The position numbers were made by a program, and so were the translations under genes. From an uncultured Eubacterium sp. (GTDB lineage Bacteria > Bacillota > Clostridia > Lachnospirales > Lachnospiraceae): a DNA stretch of 64,000 nucleotides. Of the stretch, positions 54,805 through 62,739 are shown piece after piece. The stretch is from assembly GCA_910584645.1 (NCBI GenBank), contig CAJUAU010000001.1, forward strand, positions 1 to 64,000, read 5' to 3'. Below the pieces are notes generated by a model that saw nothing but the letters and a program-made list of their open reading frames with translations, was not told the DNA's origin and made no database searches. Positions within the stretch are counted from its first letter, which is position 1. The number at the start of each line of letters is the position of its first letter.

Positions 54805-55224
54805 ATGAGAATATTAGGACTTGACTACGGATCTGTGACGGTGGGTGTGGCAGTCAGCGATGCACTGCTTATCACAGCACAGCCCGTAGAAGTAATAAAA
54901 AGAAAAAGTGAAACCAAACTGCGTCAGACACTTGCAAGATTAGAAGAGATCATTGCGGAGTATGAGGTGGATAAGATCGTGTTGGGATATCCCAGGAATA
55001 TGAATAATACATTGGGAGAACGCGCTGAACGGACGGAAGAGTTTAAGGAAAAACTTGAGAAAAGAACGGGATTAGAGGTGGTCCTGTGGGATGAAAGACT
55101 GACTACCATATCTGCGATGGAGGTTCTGAAGGAGGGTGGAGTACGCCGTGAGAATCGAAAAGCATACGTGGATAAGATAGCAGCGGTGTTTATTCTGCAG
55201 GGATATCTGGATTCGCTGAGATAA
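54805..55224 (+). CDS. ruvX: RuvX/YqgF family RNase H-like resolvase
   Basis: 139 residues. It starts RILGLDYGSVTVGVAVSD (2–19), carries VDKIVLGYPRNMNNTLG (about 54–70) and ends with the catalytic WDERLTTISA (about 97–106) and DKIAAVFILQGYL (about 122–134). The acidic active-site positions (Asp8, the Glu of WDERL, the Asp of VDKIAA) are kept. Known roles: Holliday-junction resolvase homologue and 16S rRNA 5'-end processing. The ribosome site is weak: AAGGA lies 12–15 bases upstream, at the very edge of the structured element. Confidence 0.94.
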   Translation: MRILGLDYGSVTVGVAVSDALLITAQPVEVIKRKSETKLRQTLARLEEIIAEYEVDKIVLGYPRNMNNTLGERAERTEEFKEKLEKRTGLEVVLWDERLTTISAMEVLKEGGVRRENRKAYVDKIAAVFILQGYLDSLR

Positions 55225-55347
55225 GTGTGAATAGAACTTCTAAGCTTTTAAAAAACAAAATCAAGCTTTTAAAAAACAAAAGCTAAGAGGTTCTACGGCA
55301 GCAGAGCTGCCTATTCACACGGGAAGAACGCAAAAACAGCGTTCTTC
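55225..55347 (+). repeat. Three-way-junction-like palindromic element after ruvX
   Basis: Outer arms GTGTGAATA (55225–55233) and TATTCACAC (55312–55320) enclose two stems. One is AGAACTTCTaAGCTTTT / AAAAGCTaAGAGGTTCT, which contains a 21-base direct repeat of AAGCTTTTAAAAAACAAAA. The other is GGCAGC-AGA-GCTGCC (55297–55311). A separate perfect hairpin GAAGAACGC / GCGTTCTTC (55323–55347) follows. No T tract lies after any stem. Confidence 0.65.
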
Positions 55348-55382
55348 GTGAATTGTAAGTTTGTGCACGAATGGAGGAAACA

Positions 55383-55664
55383 ATGAAAGATAATAATCAG
55401 ATTATGCTTACTGCTGAGGATGGCAGCGAGGAGGCTTTTTTTGTGTGGGAAAAAGCAGAGATCGCAGGAAGAGAGTATCTTCTTGTCTCGGAGGCAGCAC
55501 CGGAGGAGGACACCGAAGAGGAAGCAGATGCTTTTATTCTGCGTGTAAGCGGCGAGGAAGAGGATGGAGAAGTATTGTATGATGTGGTGGAAGATGAAAA
55601 GGAATTGCTGATCATATCGAAATATTTTGAAGAACTGTTAGAAGATATAGATATTGAAATGTAA
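55383..55664 (+). CDS. DUF1292 family protein
   Basis: 93 residues, strongly acidic. It begins with a β-hairpin of the DUF1292 type (IMLTAEDGSEEAFFVWEKAE), with EYLLVSEAAPEED, ADAFILRVSGEEEDG and an acidic end. Function unknown, but the family (YrzB in B. subtilis) is nearly always next to ruvX and ireB. GGAGG 4 bases before the ATG at 55383 sets the start; an ATG at 55371 lies before it. Confidence 0.88.
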   Translation: MKDNNQIMLTAEDGSEEAFFVWEKAEIAGREYLLVSEAAPEEDTEEEADAFILRVSGEEEDGEVLYDVVEDEKELLIISKYFEELLEDIDIEM

Positions 55665-55711
55665 AAATGATTGAGGGAAATCATACTAAGAATGAATAGA
55701 GAGGTGTAATT

Positions 55712-57385
55712 TTGAGAAAGAAAACGAAAACAGGAAATGAGAAGGTACGTATCATACCACTGGGTGGATTAGAGCAGATTGGTATGAATATAACCGCATT
55801 TGAGACGGATGACAGTATTATTGTGGTGGACTGCGGGCTCGCATTTCCAGAAGACGATATGCTGGGAGTAGATCTGGTGATCCCGGATGTGACTTATCTG
55901 AAGGATCACAGGGAGAAAGTAAAAGGATTTGTGATCACCCATGGACATGAGGATCATATCGGTGCCCTGCCGTATATACTGAAGGAACTGAACGTGCCGG
56001 TATATGCGACGAAGCTGACGATGGCGATCATTGAAAATAAATTGAAGGAGCATAATCTCCTCGGCGTGGTGAGGAGAAAGGTAGTAACCTACGGACAGTA
56101 TATCAATCTGGGAGATTTCCGCATCGAGTTTATCCGGACAAACCACAGTATTGCAGATTCGGCGGCTCTTGCCATCTATACGCCGGCAGGCGTTATTGTC
56201 CATACCGGTGACTTCAAAGTGGATTATACGCCGGTTTATGGTGACAGCATCGACCTTGCCCGTTTTGGGGAACTGGGAAAAAAGGGTGTGCTGGCACTGA
56301 TGGCAGACAGTACCAATGTATTGAAACCGGGATTTACAATGTCGGAAAAGTCGGTGGGAAAAACCTTTGACTCCATATTTGATGAAAATGAAAAGAGCCG
56401 GATCATCGTGGCTACCTTTGCCTCCAATGTTGACCGTGTGCAGCAGATCATTAATTCCGCCCATAAACATAAGCGGAAAGTGATCGTCGAGGGACGAAGC
56501 ATGGTTAATATCATTAATGTGGCAGTGGAGCTCGGCTATATCCAGGCGCCGGATAATATTATCATCAGCATTGAAGAGATGAAAAATTATACGGATGAGC
56601 AGATCGTTCTGATCACTACGGGAAGCCAGGGAGAGTCCATGGCGGCATTATCCCGTATCGCGGCATCCATTCACAGAAAAATAGCGATCAAACCGGGGGA
56701 TCTGGTTATATTTAGTTCCAATCCGATCCCTGGAAACGAAAAAAGTGTGTCCAAGGTGATCAATGAGTTATCCATGAAAGGGGCGAAAGTGATCTTTCAG
56801 GATGCTCATGTGTCTGGACATGCGTGCCAGGAAGAATTAAAGCTGATCTATTCTCTGGTACGTCCTAAGTTTGCCATTCCGGTTCACGGCGAGTACCGTC
56901 ATCTGCTCCGCCACAGCGAGCTGGCGCAGGAGATGGGGATCCCGAAAGAGAATGTAGTGATCATGAGTTCCGGCAAGGTGCTGGAGCTGAAAGAAGAAGG
57001 GGCGAGGTTCGCTGGAGAAGTACAGGCACAGGGCATCATGGTGGATGGTCTCGGAGTTGGAGACGTGGGAAATATCGTGCTTCGTGACAGACAGCATCTT
57101 TCAGAAAATGGACTGATGGTGGTGGTTCTCACACTGGAGAAGGGATCGAATCAGGTTATTTCCGGACCGGATATCGTATCCAGAGGGTTCGTTTATGTAA
57201 GAGAGGCAGAGAATCTTATGGATGAGTGCCTGGAGATCGTGAATATTGCCCTTGACCGGATCTATGACAGAGGTGTGACAGACTGGGGCAGGATCAAGGC
57301 GGAGATCAAGGATTCCCTGAATGATTTCCTCTGGAAGAAAACAAAACGAAATCCAATGATACTTCCGATCATCATGGAGGTCTAA
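55712..57385 (+). CDS. rnjA: Ribonuclease J
   Basis: 557 residues. A metallo-β-lactamase core carries the zinc motif THGHEDHIGALPYI (about 75–88) and HTGDFKVDYTPV (about 160–171). The β-CASP domain has GSQGESMAALSRIA (about 304–317), VSGHACQEELKL and IPVHGEYRHLLRH (about 388–400), and a C-terminal RNase J domain ends the protein. Known role: 5'-3' exonuclease and endonuclease of mRNA and rRNA in Firmicutes. TTG start, with GAGAGGTG upstream. It interrupts the otherwise Bacillus-like order between DUF1292 and the mltG-like gene, and is probably co-transcribed with what follows. Confidence 0.94.
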   Translation: MRKKTKTGNEKVRIIPLGGLEQIGMNITAFETDDSIIVVDCGLAFPEDDMLGVDLVIPDVTYLKDHREKVKGFVITHGHEDHIGALPYILKELNVPVYATKLTMAIIENKLKEHNLLGVVRRKVVTYGQYINLGDFRIEFIRTNHSIADSAALAIYTPAGVIVHTGDFKVDYTPVYGDSIDLARFGELGKKGVLALMADSTNVLKPGFTMSEKSVGKTFDSIFDENEKSRIIVATFASNVDRVQQIINSAHKHKRKVIVEGRSMVNIINVAVELGYIQAPDNIIISIEEMKNYTDEQIVLITTGSQGESMAALSRIAASIHRKIAIKPGDLVIFSSNPIPGNEKSVSKVINELSMKGAKVIFQDAHVSGHACQEELKLIYSLVRPKFAIPVHGEYRHLLRHSELAQEMGIPKENVVIMSSGKVLELKEEGARFAGEVQAQGIMVDGLGVGDVGNIVLRDRQHLSENGLMVVVLTLEKGSNQVISGPDIVSRGFVYVREAENLMDECLEIVNIALDRIYDRGVTDWGRIKAEIKDSLNDFLWKKTKRNPMILPIIMEV

Positions 57386-57407
57386 ACAGCGAAACGGAGT
57401 GGTTGTC

Positions 57408-57827
57408 ATGACTGGACAAACAGAAAAGGGAAACGCCACAGTGCTCCTGGTGATCCGGGGGATACTGATCCTTGTATTAAATATGATCTTCTATGTCGTT
57501 ATTGTCTTTGCGACGGTAGAGGTTTGCAAGTTTACCTATTCTTTTGCCAATGAGGTATTTGGCGAGGTCATGGCAGAAGCGCCGCCGGGACAGGATAAAG
57601 TATTTGTTATACAAAAGGCTGAGGATTCCCTTACGATTGCAAAAAATCTGGAGAGGGAGGGCATCGTACCAAATGCCTATTCTTTTTATATCCGGCTGAA
57701 ACTGTCACTGAGCGATACGAATATCGTGGCGGCAGGCAGTTATAATCTGAATACAAGCATGACGTATAAAGAGATACTGGGGGAAATTGTAAAAAAGGTG
57801 TCGACAGATGGAAAAAGAAAGAATTGA
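57408..57827 (+). CDS. Short MltG (YceG)-like membrane protein without the catalytic domain
   Basis: 139 residues: a cytoplasmic start, one membrane span (about 15–38, LLVIRGILILVLNMIFYVVIVF), and a LysM-like module (about 64–135) with FVIQKAEDSLTIAKNLEREG and AGSYNLNTSMTYKEILGEI. This matches the N-terminal part of the endolytic transglycosylase MltG, but the catalytic domain (with its essential Glu) is absent. The open frame ends cleanly and overlaps trmR by 20 bases, so it is a natural short form rather than a visible frameshift. The position equals that of yrrL (mltG) in the B. subtilis cluster. Confidence 0.78.
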   Translation: MTGQTEKGNATVLLVIRGILILVLNMIFYVVIVFATVEVCKFTYSFANEVFGEVMAEAPPGQDKVFVIQKAEDSLTIAKNLEREGIVPNAYSFYIRLKLSLSDTNIVAAGSYNLNTSMTYKEILGEIVKKVSTDGKRKN

Positions 57828-58482
57828 AGTGTTTTTTGACACACTCCGCCCGGAACTTCCGGACTATATAATTAATTTGGAAAAAGAGGCACTTCGGGAT
57901 GAAGTGCCTGTTATTCGGAGAGGGACAAGAGATCTTCTGCGATATCTTCTGCGGACTGCAAAACCTGCCCGTGTCCTCGAGGTGGGGACTGCCATCGGAT
58001 ATTCGGCACTATTTATGAAAGAGTGCCTTCCTGCAGAATCCCGGATCACCACTATTGAGAAGGTGGAGATGCGGCTGGCAGAGGCGAGGAAAAATCTCAG
58101 TAAGTACGATCCAGAAGGGCGGATCCGGCTGGTGGAGGGAGATGCCGCACAGGTTCTTGAGCAGCTTGTGGCAGAAGGAGAACGATACGATTTTATATTT
58201 ATGGATGCGGCAAAAGGGCAGTATATGAATTTTCTGCCTTTTTTGCTTCGGATGCTGGAACCGGGCGGAGTGCTGGTGTCCGACAATATACTGCATGACT
58301 GTGATGTTTTGGAATCCCGTTATGCTGTGGCGAGACGTGACCGGACGATCCACAGCAGGATGCGGGAATATTTATATACCATCACCCATATGGAAGAGCT
58401 GGAGACGATATGCCTGTCTGTGGGGGATGGCATTACAGTGAGTACAAAGCGGTGTGAACCGATGGAAAGGAGAAAGCGATGA
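57808..58482 (+). CDS. trmR: SAM-dependent O-methyltransferase, TrmR-like (tRNA 5-hydroxyuridine methyltransferase)
   Basis: 224 residues, O-methyltransferase family 3 fold: ARVLEVGTAIGYSALFMKE (about 51–69, SAM motif I), ITTIEKVEMRLAEARKNL (about 77–94), RYDFIFMDAAKGQY (metal/SAM motif, about 127–140) and GGVLVSDNILHDC (about 152–164). Neighbourhood decides the role: in B. subtilis the equivalent YrrM (TrmR) sits beside the U32 protein and methylates ho5U34 to mo5U34 in tRNA. It overlaps both its neighbours (20 bases before, 4 after), so translation is coupled. Confidence 0.87.
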   Translation: MEKERIEVFFDTLRPELPDYIINLEKEALRDEVPVIRRGTRDLLRYLLRTAKPARVLEVGTAIGYSALFMKECLPAESRITTIEKVEMRLAEARKNLSKYDPEGRIRLVEGDAAQVLEQLVAEGERYDFIFMDAAKGQYMNFLPFLLRMLEPGGVLVSDNILHDCDVLESRYAVARRDRTIHSRMREYLYTITHMEELETICLSVGDGITVSTKRCEPMERRKR

Positions 58483-59714
58483 CAGGAAAAAAACCGGAGA
58501 TACTGGCGCCGGCAAACAGTCTGGAGGTATTGAAGACAGCGGTGGAATACGGGGCAGACGCTGTATATATCGGAGGAGAAATGTATGGGCTCCGGGCAAA
58601 AGCGAAAAACTTTTCCGCTGAGGATATGAAAAAAGGGATCGAATATGCCCACTGCCGGGGAAAGAAAGTCTATGTGACCGCAAACATTACCGCACATAAC
58701 CGGGATTTAGAGGGTGTGCGGACGTATTTTCATGAGCTGAAAGACATCGGGCCGGATGCGCTGATCATATCGGATCCTGGCGTTTTTTCCATTGCCAGGG
58801 AGGTGTGCCCGGAGATTGACATTCATATCAGTACCCAGAGCAACAATGTAAATTATATGACCTTTCGCTTTTGGAAAGACCAGGGGGCAGTGAGGGTTGT
58901 GACTGCCAGGGAACTCTCCTTAGAAGAGATCGGGGATATACGGGACAACATACCGGAGGACCTGGAGATTGAGACCTTTGTCCATGGGGCTATGTGCATT
59001 TCCTATTCGGGACGCTGCCTGCTGAGCAATTATTTTACCGGAAGAGACGCCAATCTTGGCGCCTGCACCCATCCCTGCCGATGGAAATATTATATTATGG
59101 AAGAGAAGCGTCCCGGGGAATATCTTCCCGTGGAGGAAAATGAGAGGGGAACCTATATATTCAATTCCAAAGACCTGTGTATGATCGAGCACATTCCGGA
59201 GCTGGTAAAGGCGGGCATCGACAGCTTTAAGATTGAGGGAAGGATGAAAACCGCATTGTATGTGGCAGTGGTTTCCCGGACTTACCGCAAGGCGCTGGAT
59301 GATTATTTTGAAGATCCGGAAAAGTATGAGAAAAATATTCCGTATTACAAAGAAGAGATCGCAAAATGCACCTACCGGCAGTTTACCACCGGATTTTTCT
59401 TTGGTCCCACCTCCCATGAGAGTCAGATCTATGATCATAATACCTATGTCAAAGGGTATGTCTATCTCGGAATGATCAGCCGCGCCGGTTCGGATGGTTC
59501 CGGCGTGTTTGAACAGAAAAATAAATTTTCAGTGGGGGATGAGGTGGAGATCATGAAGCCCTCCGGGGAAAATATAAGGACGAAAGTTCTTGCTCTGCGG
59601 GACGAGGATGGAAATGAGATGGAAAGCTGCCCCCATCCGGGTCAGAGTATCACCTTATGTACGGAATGTACTCTGGAACCCTTTGATATCATACGAAAAG
59701 AGGGGGAAGAATGA
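58479..59714 (+). CDS. trhP: Peptidase-U32-family tRNA hydroxylation protein TrhP
   Basis: 411 residues, U32 family. Visible marks are KPEILAPANSLEVLKTAVEY (4–23), GADAVYIGGEMYGLRA, HGAMCISYSGRCLLSNYFTG (about 169–188), GACTHPCRWKY (Cys pair, about 194–204) and SFKIEGRMKTALYVA (about 246–260). The family was named for peptidases, but YrrN/YrrO and TrhP are known to be needed for prephenate-dependent 5-hydroxylation of U34 in tRNA. This fits the neighbouring TrmR. A single protein is here where Bacillus has two. ATGA overlap at both ends couples trmR, trhP and birA. Confidence 0.87.
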   Translation: MTGKKPEILAPANSLEVLKTAVEYGADAVYIGGEMYGLRAKAKNFSAEDMKKGIEYAHCRGKKVYVTANITAHNRDLEGVRTYFHELKDIGPDALIISDPGVFSIAREVCPEIDIHISTQSNNVNYMTFRFWKDQGAVRVVTARELSLEEIGDIRDNIPEDLEIETFVHGAMCISYSGRCLLSNYFTGRDANLGACTHPCRWKYYIMEEKRPGEYLPVEENERGTYIFNSKDLCMIEHIPELVKAGIDSFKIEGRMKTALYVAVVSRTYRKALDDYFEDPEKYEKNIPYYKEEIAKCTYRQFTTGFFFGPTSHESQIYDHNTYVKGYVYLGMISRAGSDGSGVFEQKNKFSVGDEVEIMKPSGENIRTKVLALRDEDGNEMESCPHPGQSITLCTECTLEPFDIIRKEGEE

Positions 59715-60691
59715 GTGTAAAGACGGATCTGCTCTCGATCCTGGAAGCAAACAGGGAACAGGACCTGTCGGGAGAGGAGCTCGCCAGAGAGCTGGGAGTC
59801 TCCCGGACCTCCATTTGGAAAGCGATCAAGGCATTAAAGAGTGAAGGATATCAGATCGAGGCGGTGAATAACCGGGGGTACCGGCTGCTGGAGATGACGG
59901 ATGTACTCAGTGAGGAGGGAATCCGTCTGGAATTGGACGACAGGTGTCGAAATTTCCCGATCAAAGTCTATAAAACTGTTGATTCTACAAATGTCGAAGC
60001 AAAACGTATTGCCTTGGAAAACGGCATCCATGGGATGGTTCTGCTGGCGGAAGAGCAGACAAAGGGAAAGGGACGGCTGGGGAGAAGTTTTTTTTCTCCG
60101 GCGAATACCGGTATTTACATGAGCATACTGCTGAAACCGGAACTGGCTGGTTCCGATGCTATCCTGATCACCACGGCGGCTTCTGTAGCGGTGTGCCGCG
60201 GCATCCGGAGGGTGCTTGGAATCTGTCCTCAGATCAAATGGGTGAATGATGTTTATTGGGAGAACCGAAAGATCTGTGGGATCCTGACGGAAGCAGTATC
60301 GGATTTTGAGGTGGGAAAGATCGATACCGTTGTAGTGGGCATCGGCATTAATTACAAGACCGAGGACTTTCCCCAGGATCTGGAAAAACGGGCTGGCAGC
60401 GTGGCGAAGGATACCAGTGTGCCCAGAAACCGTCTGGCTGCAGCAGTCATCAATGAATTCTGGGAGATTTATTCCCATCTCACAGACCGCAGCTTTATGA
60501 AGGAATACCGGGAGTATTCCAATGTCATTGGAAAAGAAATAAGCTTTCTGGAACAGGATGTGTGGAGAGAAGGAAGAGCACTGGATATCGACGATGACGG
60601 CGGTCTTGTGGTGGAGTGCCTGGATAAAGAGGGCAGGAACCAGGTCAGGGTACTTCACACAGGAGAAATCACACTGAGAGTCAGAGAATAA
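59711..60691 (+). CDS. birA: Bifunctional biotin–protein ligase / biotin repressor BirA
   Basis: 326 residues. An N-terminal winged helix-turn-helix (about 4–60, LSGEELARELGVSRTSIWKAI) is followed by the ligase core with VDSTNVEAKR, TKGKGRLGRSFFSPANTG (ATP/biotin loop, about 117–134), IKWVNDVYWENRKICGIL (about 175–192) and a C-terminal SH3-like cap (about 275–326). Known roles: attaches biotin to carboxylase carriers and, with biotinyl-AMP bound, represses biotin genes. The N-terminal HTH makes it the regulatory type. It overlaps trhP by 4 bases. Confidence 0.94.
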   Translation: MSVKTDLLSILEANREQDLSGEELARELGVSRTSIWKAIKALKSEGYQIEAVNNRGYRLLEMTDVLSEEGIRLELDDRCRNFPIKVYKTVDSTNVEAKRIALENGIHGMVLLAEEQTKGKGRLGRSFFSPANTGIYMSILLKPELAGSDAILITTAASVAVCRGIRRVLGICPQIKWVNDVYWENRKICGILTEAVSDFEVGKIDTVVVGIGINYKTEDFPQDLEKRAGSVAKDTSVPRNRLAAAVINEFWEIYSHLTDRSFMKEYREYSNVIGKEISFLEQDVWREGRALDIDDDGGLVVECLDKEGRNQVRVLHTGEITLRVRE

Positions 60692-60731
60692 ATCATTTCA
60701 GAACCTTTTCCCTCTTGCTGAATATAATAAA

Positions 60732-61529
60732 ATGAGAATCGTTTCATTGGGTGATATGGTGAAAAGGGTATTTTACATATTTGGCGTCTGCATTTTGAGT
60801 GTAATGATCTTCCATGAATTTCAGAAAAATACGCCGGAAGAGACGGCAGAAAATGTGGCAGTTTTCAAGGAATCTTCCAGTGATCCGGAGGAAAAATCAG
60901 AAAAGACCGCGTATCTGACCTTTGATGACGGTCCCAGTGAGATCACGCCGGACATACTGGATACTTTGAAGAACAAAAAGGCCAAGGCGACGTTTTTCCT
61001 TGTGGGAAATGAGATCACTGCGGAGAGGGAACAGATCGTAAAGAGGGAATTAGAGGAAGGCCACAGCATCGGGGTTCATACCTTTTCTCATAAAAAGGAT
61101 GAGATGTATTGTAATGAAGTGACATTTTTTGATGACTTTAACCAGTGCCGGGAGCGGATCCGGCAGGTGACAGGAATTCTGCCCAAGCTGCACCGTTTTC
61201 CATGGGGCAGCAACAATGGTTATGTATGCCCTATCGTGGATGATCTTCTGGAAAAGCTGAAAAAAGAAAATGTAGTCAGTTATGACTGGAACGTCTCTGG
61301 GGAAGATTCGGTGGGGCAGAACGTACCGAAAGCGGTCATTTATAAAAATGTGGCGAAGGATCTGGAGAAGTATGACCAGCCCATCATTCTTCTTCACGAC
61401 TCCAACTCTACGAAGAACACCTCCGAGGTTCTGGGTGAGATCATAGACCTCATCATAGAAAAAGGCTACTCTTTTGGAACGCTGGATGAACGGGAAGAGT
61501 ATACCTTTCCCCAAAGCTGGCGGAAGTAG
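60732..61529 (+). CDS. NodB-type polysaccharide deacetylase, membrane-anchored (PgdA-like)
   Basis: 265 residues. A signal anchor (about 10–28, VFYIFGVCILSVMIF) precedes the NodB domain (about 60–250). All motifs are intact: LTFDDGPSE, GVHTFSHKKDE with both metal His, HRFPWGSNN, YDWNVSGEDS and IILLHDSN. It is thus probably an active peptidoglycan N-acetylglucosamine deacetylase, unlike the altered protein at 5479. Start is uncertain. A TATAAT at 60723–60728 sits so close to the ATG at 60732 that, if it is a promoter, translation should begin at the ATG at 60756 instead; neither has a clear ribosome site. The stop codon lies in the left arm of a perfect palindrome. Confidence 0.88.
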   Translation: MRIVSLGDMVKRVFYIFGVCILSVMIFHEFQKNTPEETAENVAVFKESSSDPEEKSEKTAYLTFDDGPSEITPDILDTLKNKKAKATFFLVGNEITAEREQIVKRELEEGHSIGVHTFSHKKDEMYCNEVTFFDDFNQCRERIRQVTGILPKLHRFPWGSNNGYVCPIVDDLLEKLKKENVVSYDWNVSGEDSVGQNVPKAVIYKNVAKDLEKYDQPIILLHDSNSTKNTSEVLGEIIDLIIEKGYSFGTLDEREEYTFPQSWRK

Positions 61530-61564
61530 CTCGACGGCGGGTTCAAATTCGCGCCGTCGAGCTA
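61527..61564. repeat. Perfect palindromic element, copy B
   Basis: TAGCTCGACGGCG / CGCCGTCGAGCTA, a perfect 13-bp stem with loop GGTTCAAATTCG. It is the opposite orientation of the element at 5342–5380. It includes the stop codon of the deacetylase. No T tract follows; a separate terminator comes 19 bases later. Confidence 0.7.
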
Positions 61565-61582
61565 GGATGTCTGCCCGGGTAC

Positions 61583-61630
61583 AAAAAAAGAATATGTATT
61601 TTCCAGAGAGGAAAGTACATATTCTTTTTT
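61583..61630. terminator. Bidirectional intrinsic terminator
   Basis: A7-GAATATGTA…TTTCC / GGAAA…TACATATTC-T6, with runs of A and T on both sides. It separates the convergent deacetylase and sugar kinase genes. Confidence 0.93.
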
Positions 61631-61649
61631 GATGCCCATAAAATATCTT

Positions 61650-62675
61650 TTATCTCTGTACCCGGCCGGAAGCGTCTCCACCAGCCAGTTTCATAACCTC
61701 ATCTACGGAAACCTGATTGAAGTCGCCCTCTATGCTGTGCTTGAGGCAGCTTGCAGCCACGGCAAATTCAATGATGTCCTGTGGCGCCATATCCTGAAGA
61801 CAGGAGTAGATCAGTCCGCCGCCAAAGGAATCTCCACCGCCCACACGGTCTACGATGTGCATCAGGTACTGCTTTGAGAAATAGTAGTCATTTCCATCAT
61901 AGAGCATGGCTGCCCATTTATTGTCGTTGGCGGAGATGGAGGTACGCAGGGTGATGGCTACCTTTTTAAAACCAAAGCGGTCTGCCAGCTGTTTTGCCAC
62001 ATCCTTGTAACCCTCGTGGTTTACCTGTCCAGCAGTTACGTCGGTGCCGGCAGCTTTGATGCCAAATACATCATTGGCGTCTTCTTCGTTGGAAATGCAG
62101 ACGTCTACATACTGGCACAGCTCGCCCATTACCTTTCCCGCTTTTTCTTTACTCCACAATTTATTTCGATAGTTCAGGTCACAGCTGACGGTGATCCCTT
62201 TTGTCTTTGCTGCCTTGCAGGCTTCCAGGCAGATAGCAGCGACATTGTCACCGAGAGCAGGAGTGATGCCAGTAAAATGGAACCAGTCAGCCCCTTCAAA
62301 AATCTTATCCCAGTTAAAATCTTCGGTGGTGGCAGTGGCGATCGAGGAGCCAGCGCGGTCGTAGATGACCTTGGAAGGTCTCTGGCTGGCGCCTTTTTCC
62401 AGATAATAAATGCCGACGCGGTCACCGCCTCTTGTGATATCCTTCGTGTCCACCCCAAAACGGCGAAGAGAATTGACACCGGCCTGCCCGATCTCATGAG
62501 CCGGCAGCTTAGTGACAAAGCTGGCGTCCATTCCGTAATTTGCGAGGGAAACGGCTACATTTGCCTCACCGCCGCCGTAAGTGGCGCCATAAGACTCAGC
62601 CTGTACGAAACGGGTATAGCCCTCCGGTGCAAGACGCAGCATGATTTCCCCAAAAGTTACAACTTTTTTAGACAT
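61650..62675 (-). CDS. kdgK: Sugar kinase of the 2-keto-3-deoxygluconate kinase type
   Basis: 341 residues, PfkB/ribokinase fold: VVTFGEIMLRLAPEG (4–18), YGGGEANVAVSLANYG (about 34–49), SCDLNYRNKLWS (about 165–176), SNEEDANDVFG and the catalytic DRVGGGDSFGGGLIYS (about 285–300). This signature set is that of KDG kinases, phosphorylating 2-keto-3-deoxygluconate in uronate or pectin breakdown. The usual aldolase partner is not adjacent; the gene is alone between a terminator and a strong promoter. A fructokinase or other ketose kinase is the alternative. Confidence 0.85.
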   Translation of the reverse strand: MSKKVVTFGEIMLRLAPEGYTRFVQAESYGATYGGGEANVAVSLANYGMDASFVTKLPAHEIGQAGVNSLRRFGVDTKDITRGGDRVGIYYLEKGASQRPSKVIYDRAGSSIATATTEDFNWDKIFEGADWFHFTGITPALGDNVAAICLEACKAAKTKGITVSCDLNYRNKLWSKEKAGKVMGELCQYVDVCISNEEDANDVFGIKAAGTDVTAGQVNHEGYKDVAKQLADRFGFKKVAITLRTSISANDNKWAAMLYDGNDYYFSKQYLMHIVDRVGGGDSFGGGLIYSCLQDMAPQDIIEFAVAASCLKHSIEGDFNQVSVDEVMKLAGGDASGRVQR

Positions 62676-62703
62676 GATTTATTCCTCCATATATAGAATG
62701 CTT

Positions 62704-62739
62704 AATTATGATTATAATTATCCCTTTATTTTATGTCAA
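62704..62739 (-). promoter_or_regulatory. Full-consensus sigma-A promoter of the kdgK-type gene with overlapping palindrome
   Basis: On the minus strand: TTGACA (62739–62734), exactly 17 bases, TATAAT (62716–62711). The perfect inverted repeat AATTAT-GATT-ATAATT (62704–62719) overlaps the -10, as a repressor operator would. The -35 overlaps the stop of the Nudix gene. Confidence 0.85.

Noticed and set aside
61536..61552. tRNA-like T-loop (GGTTCAAATTC)
   Set aside because: It is the loop of a small palindrome; no acceptor, D or anticodon arms surround it.
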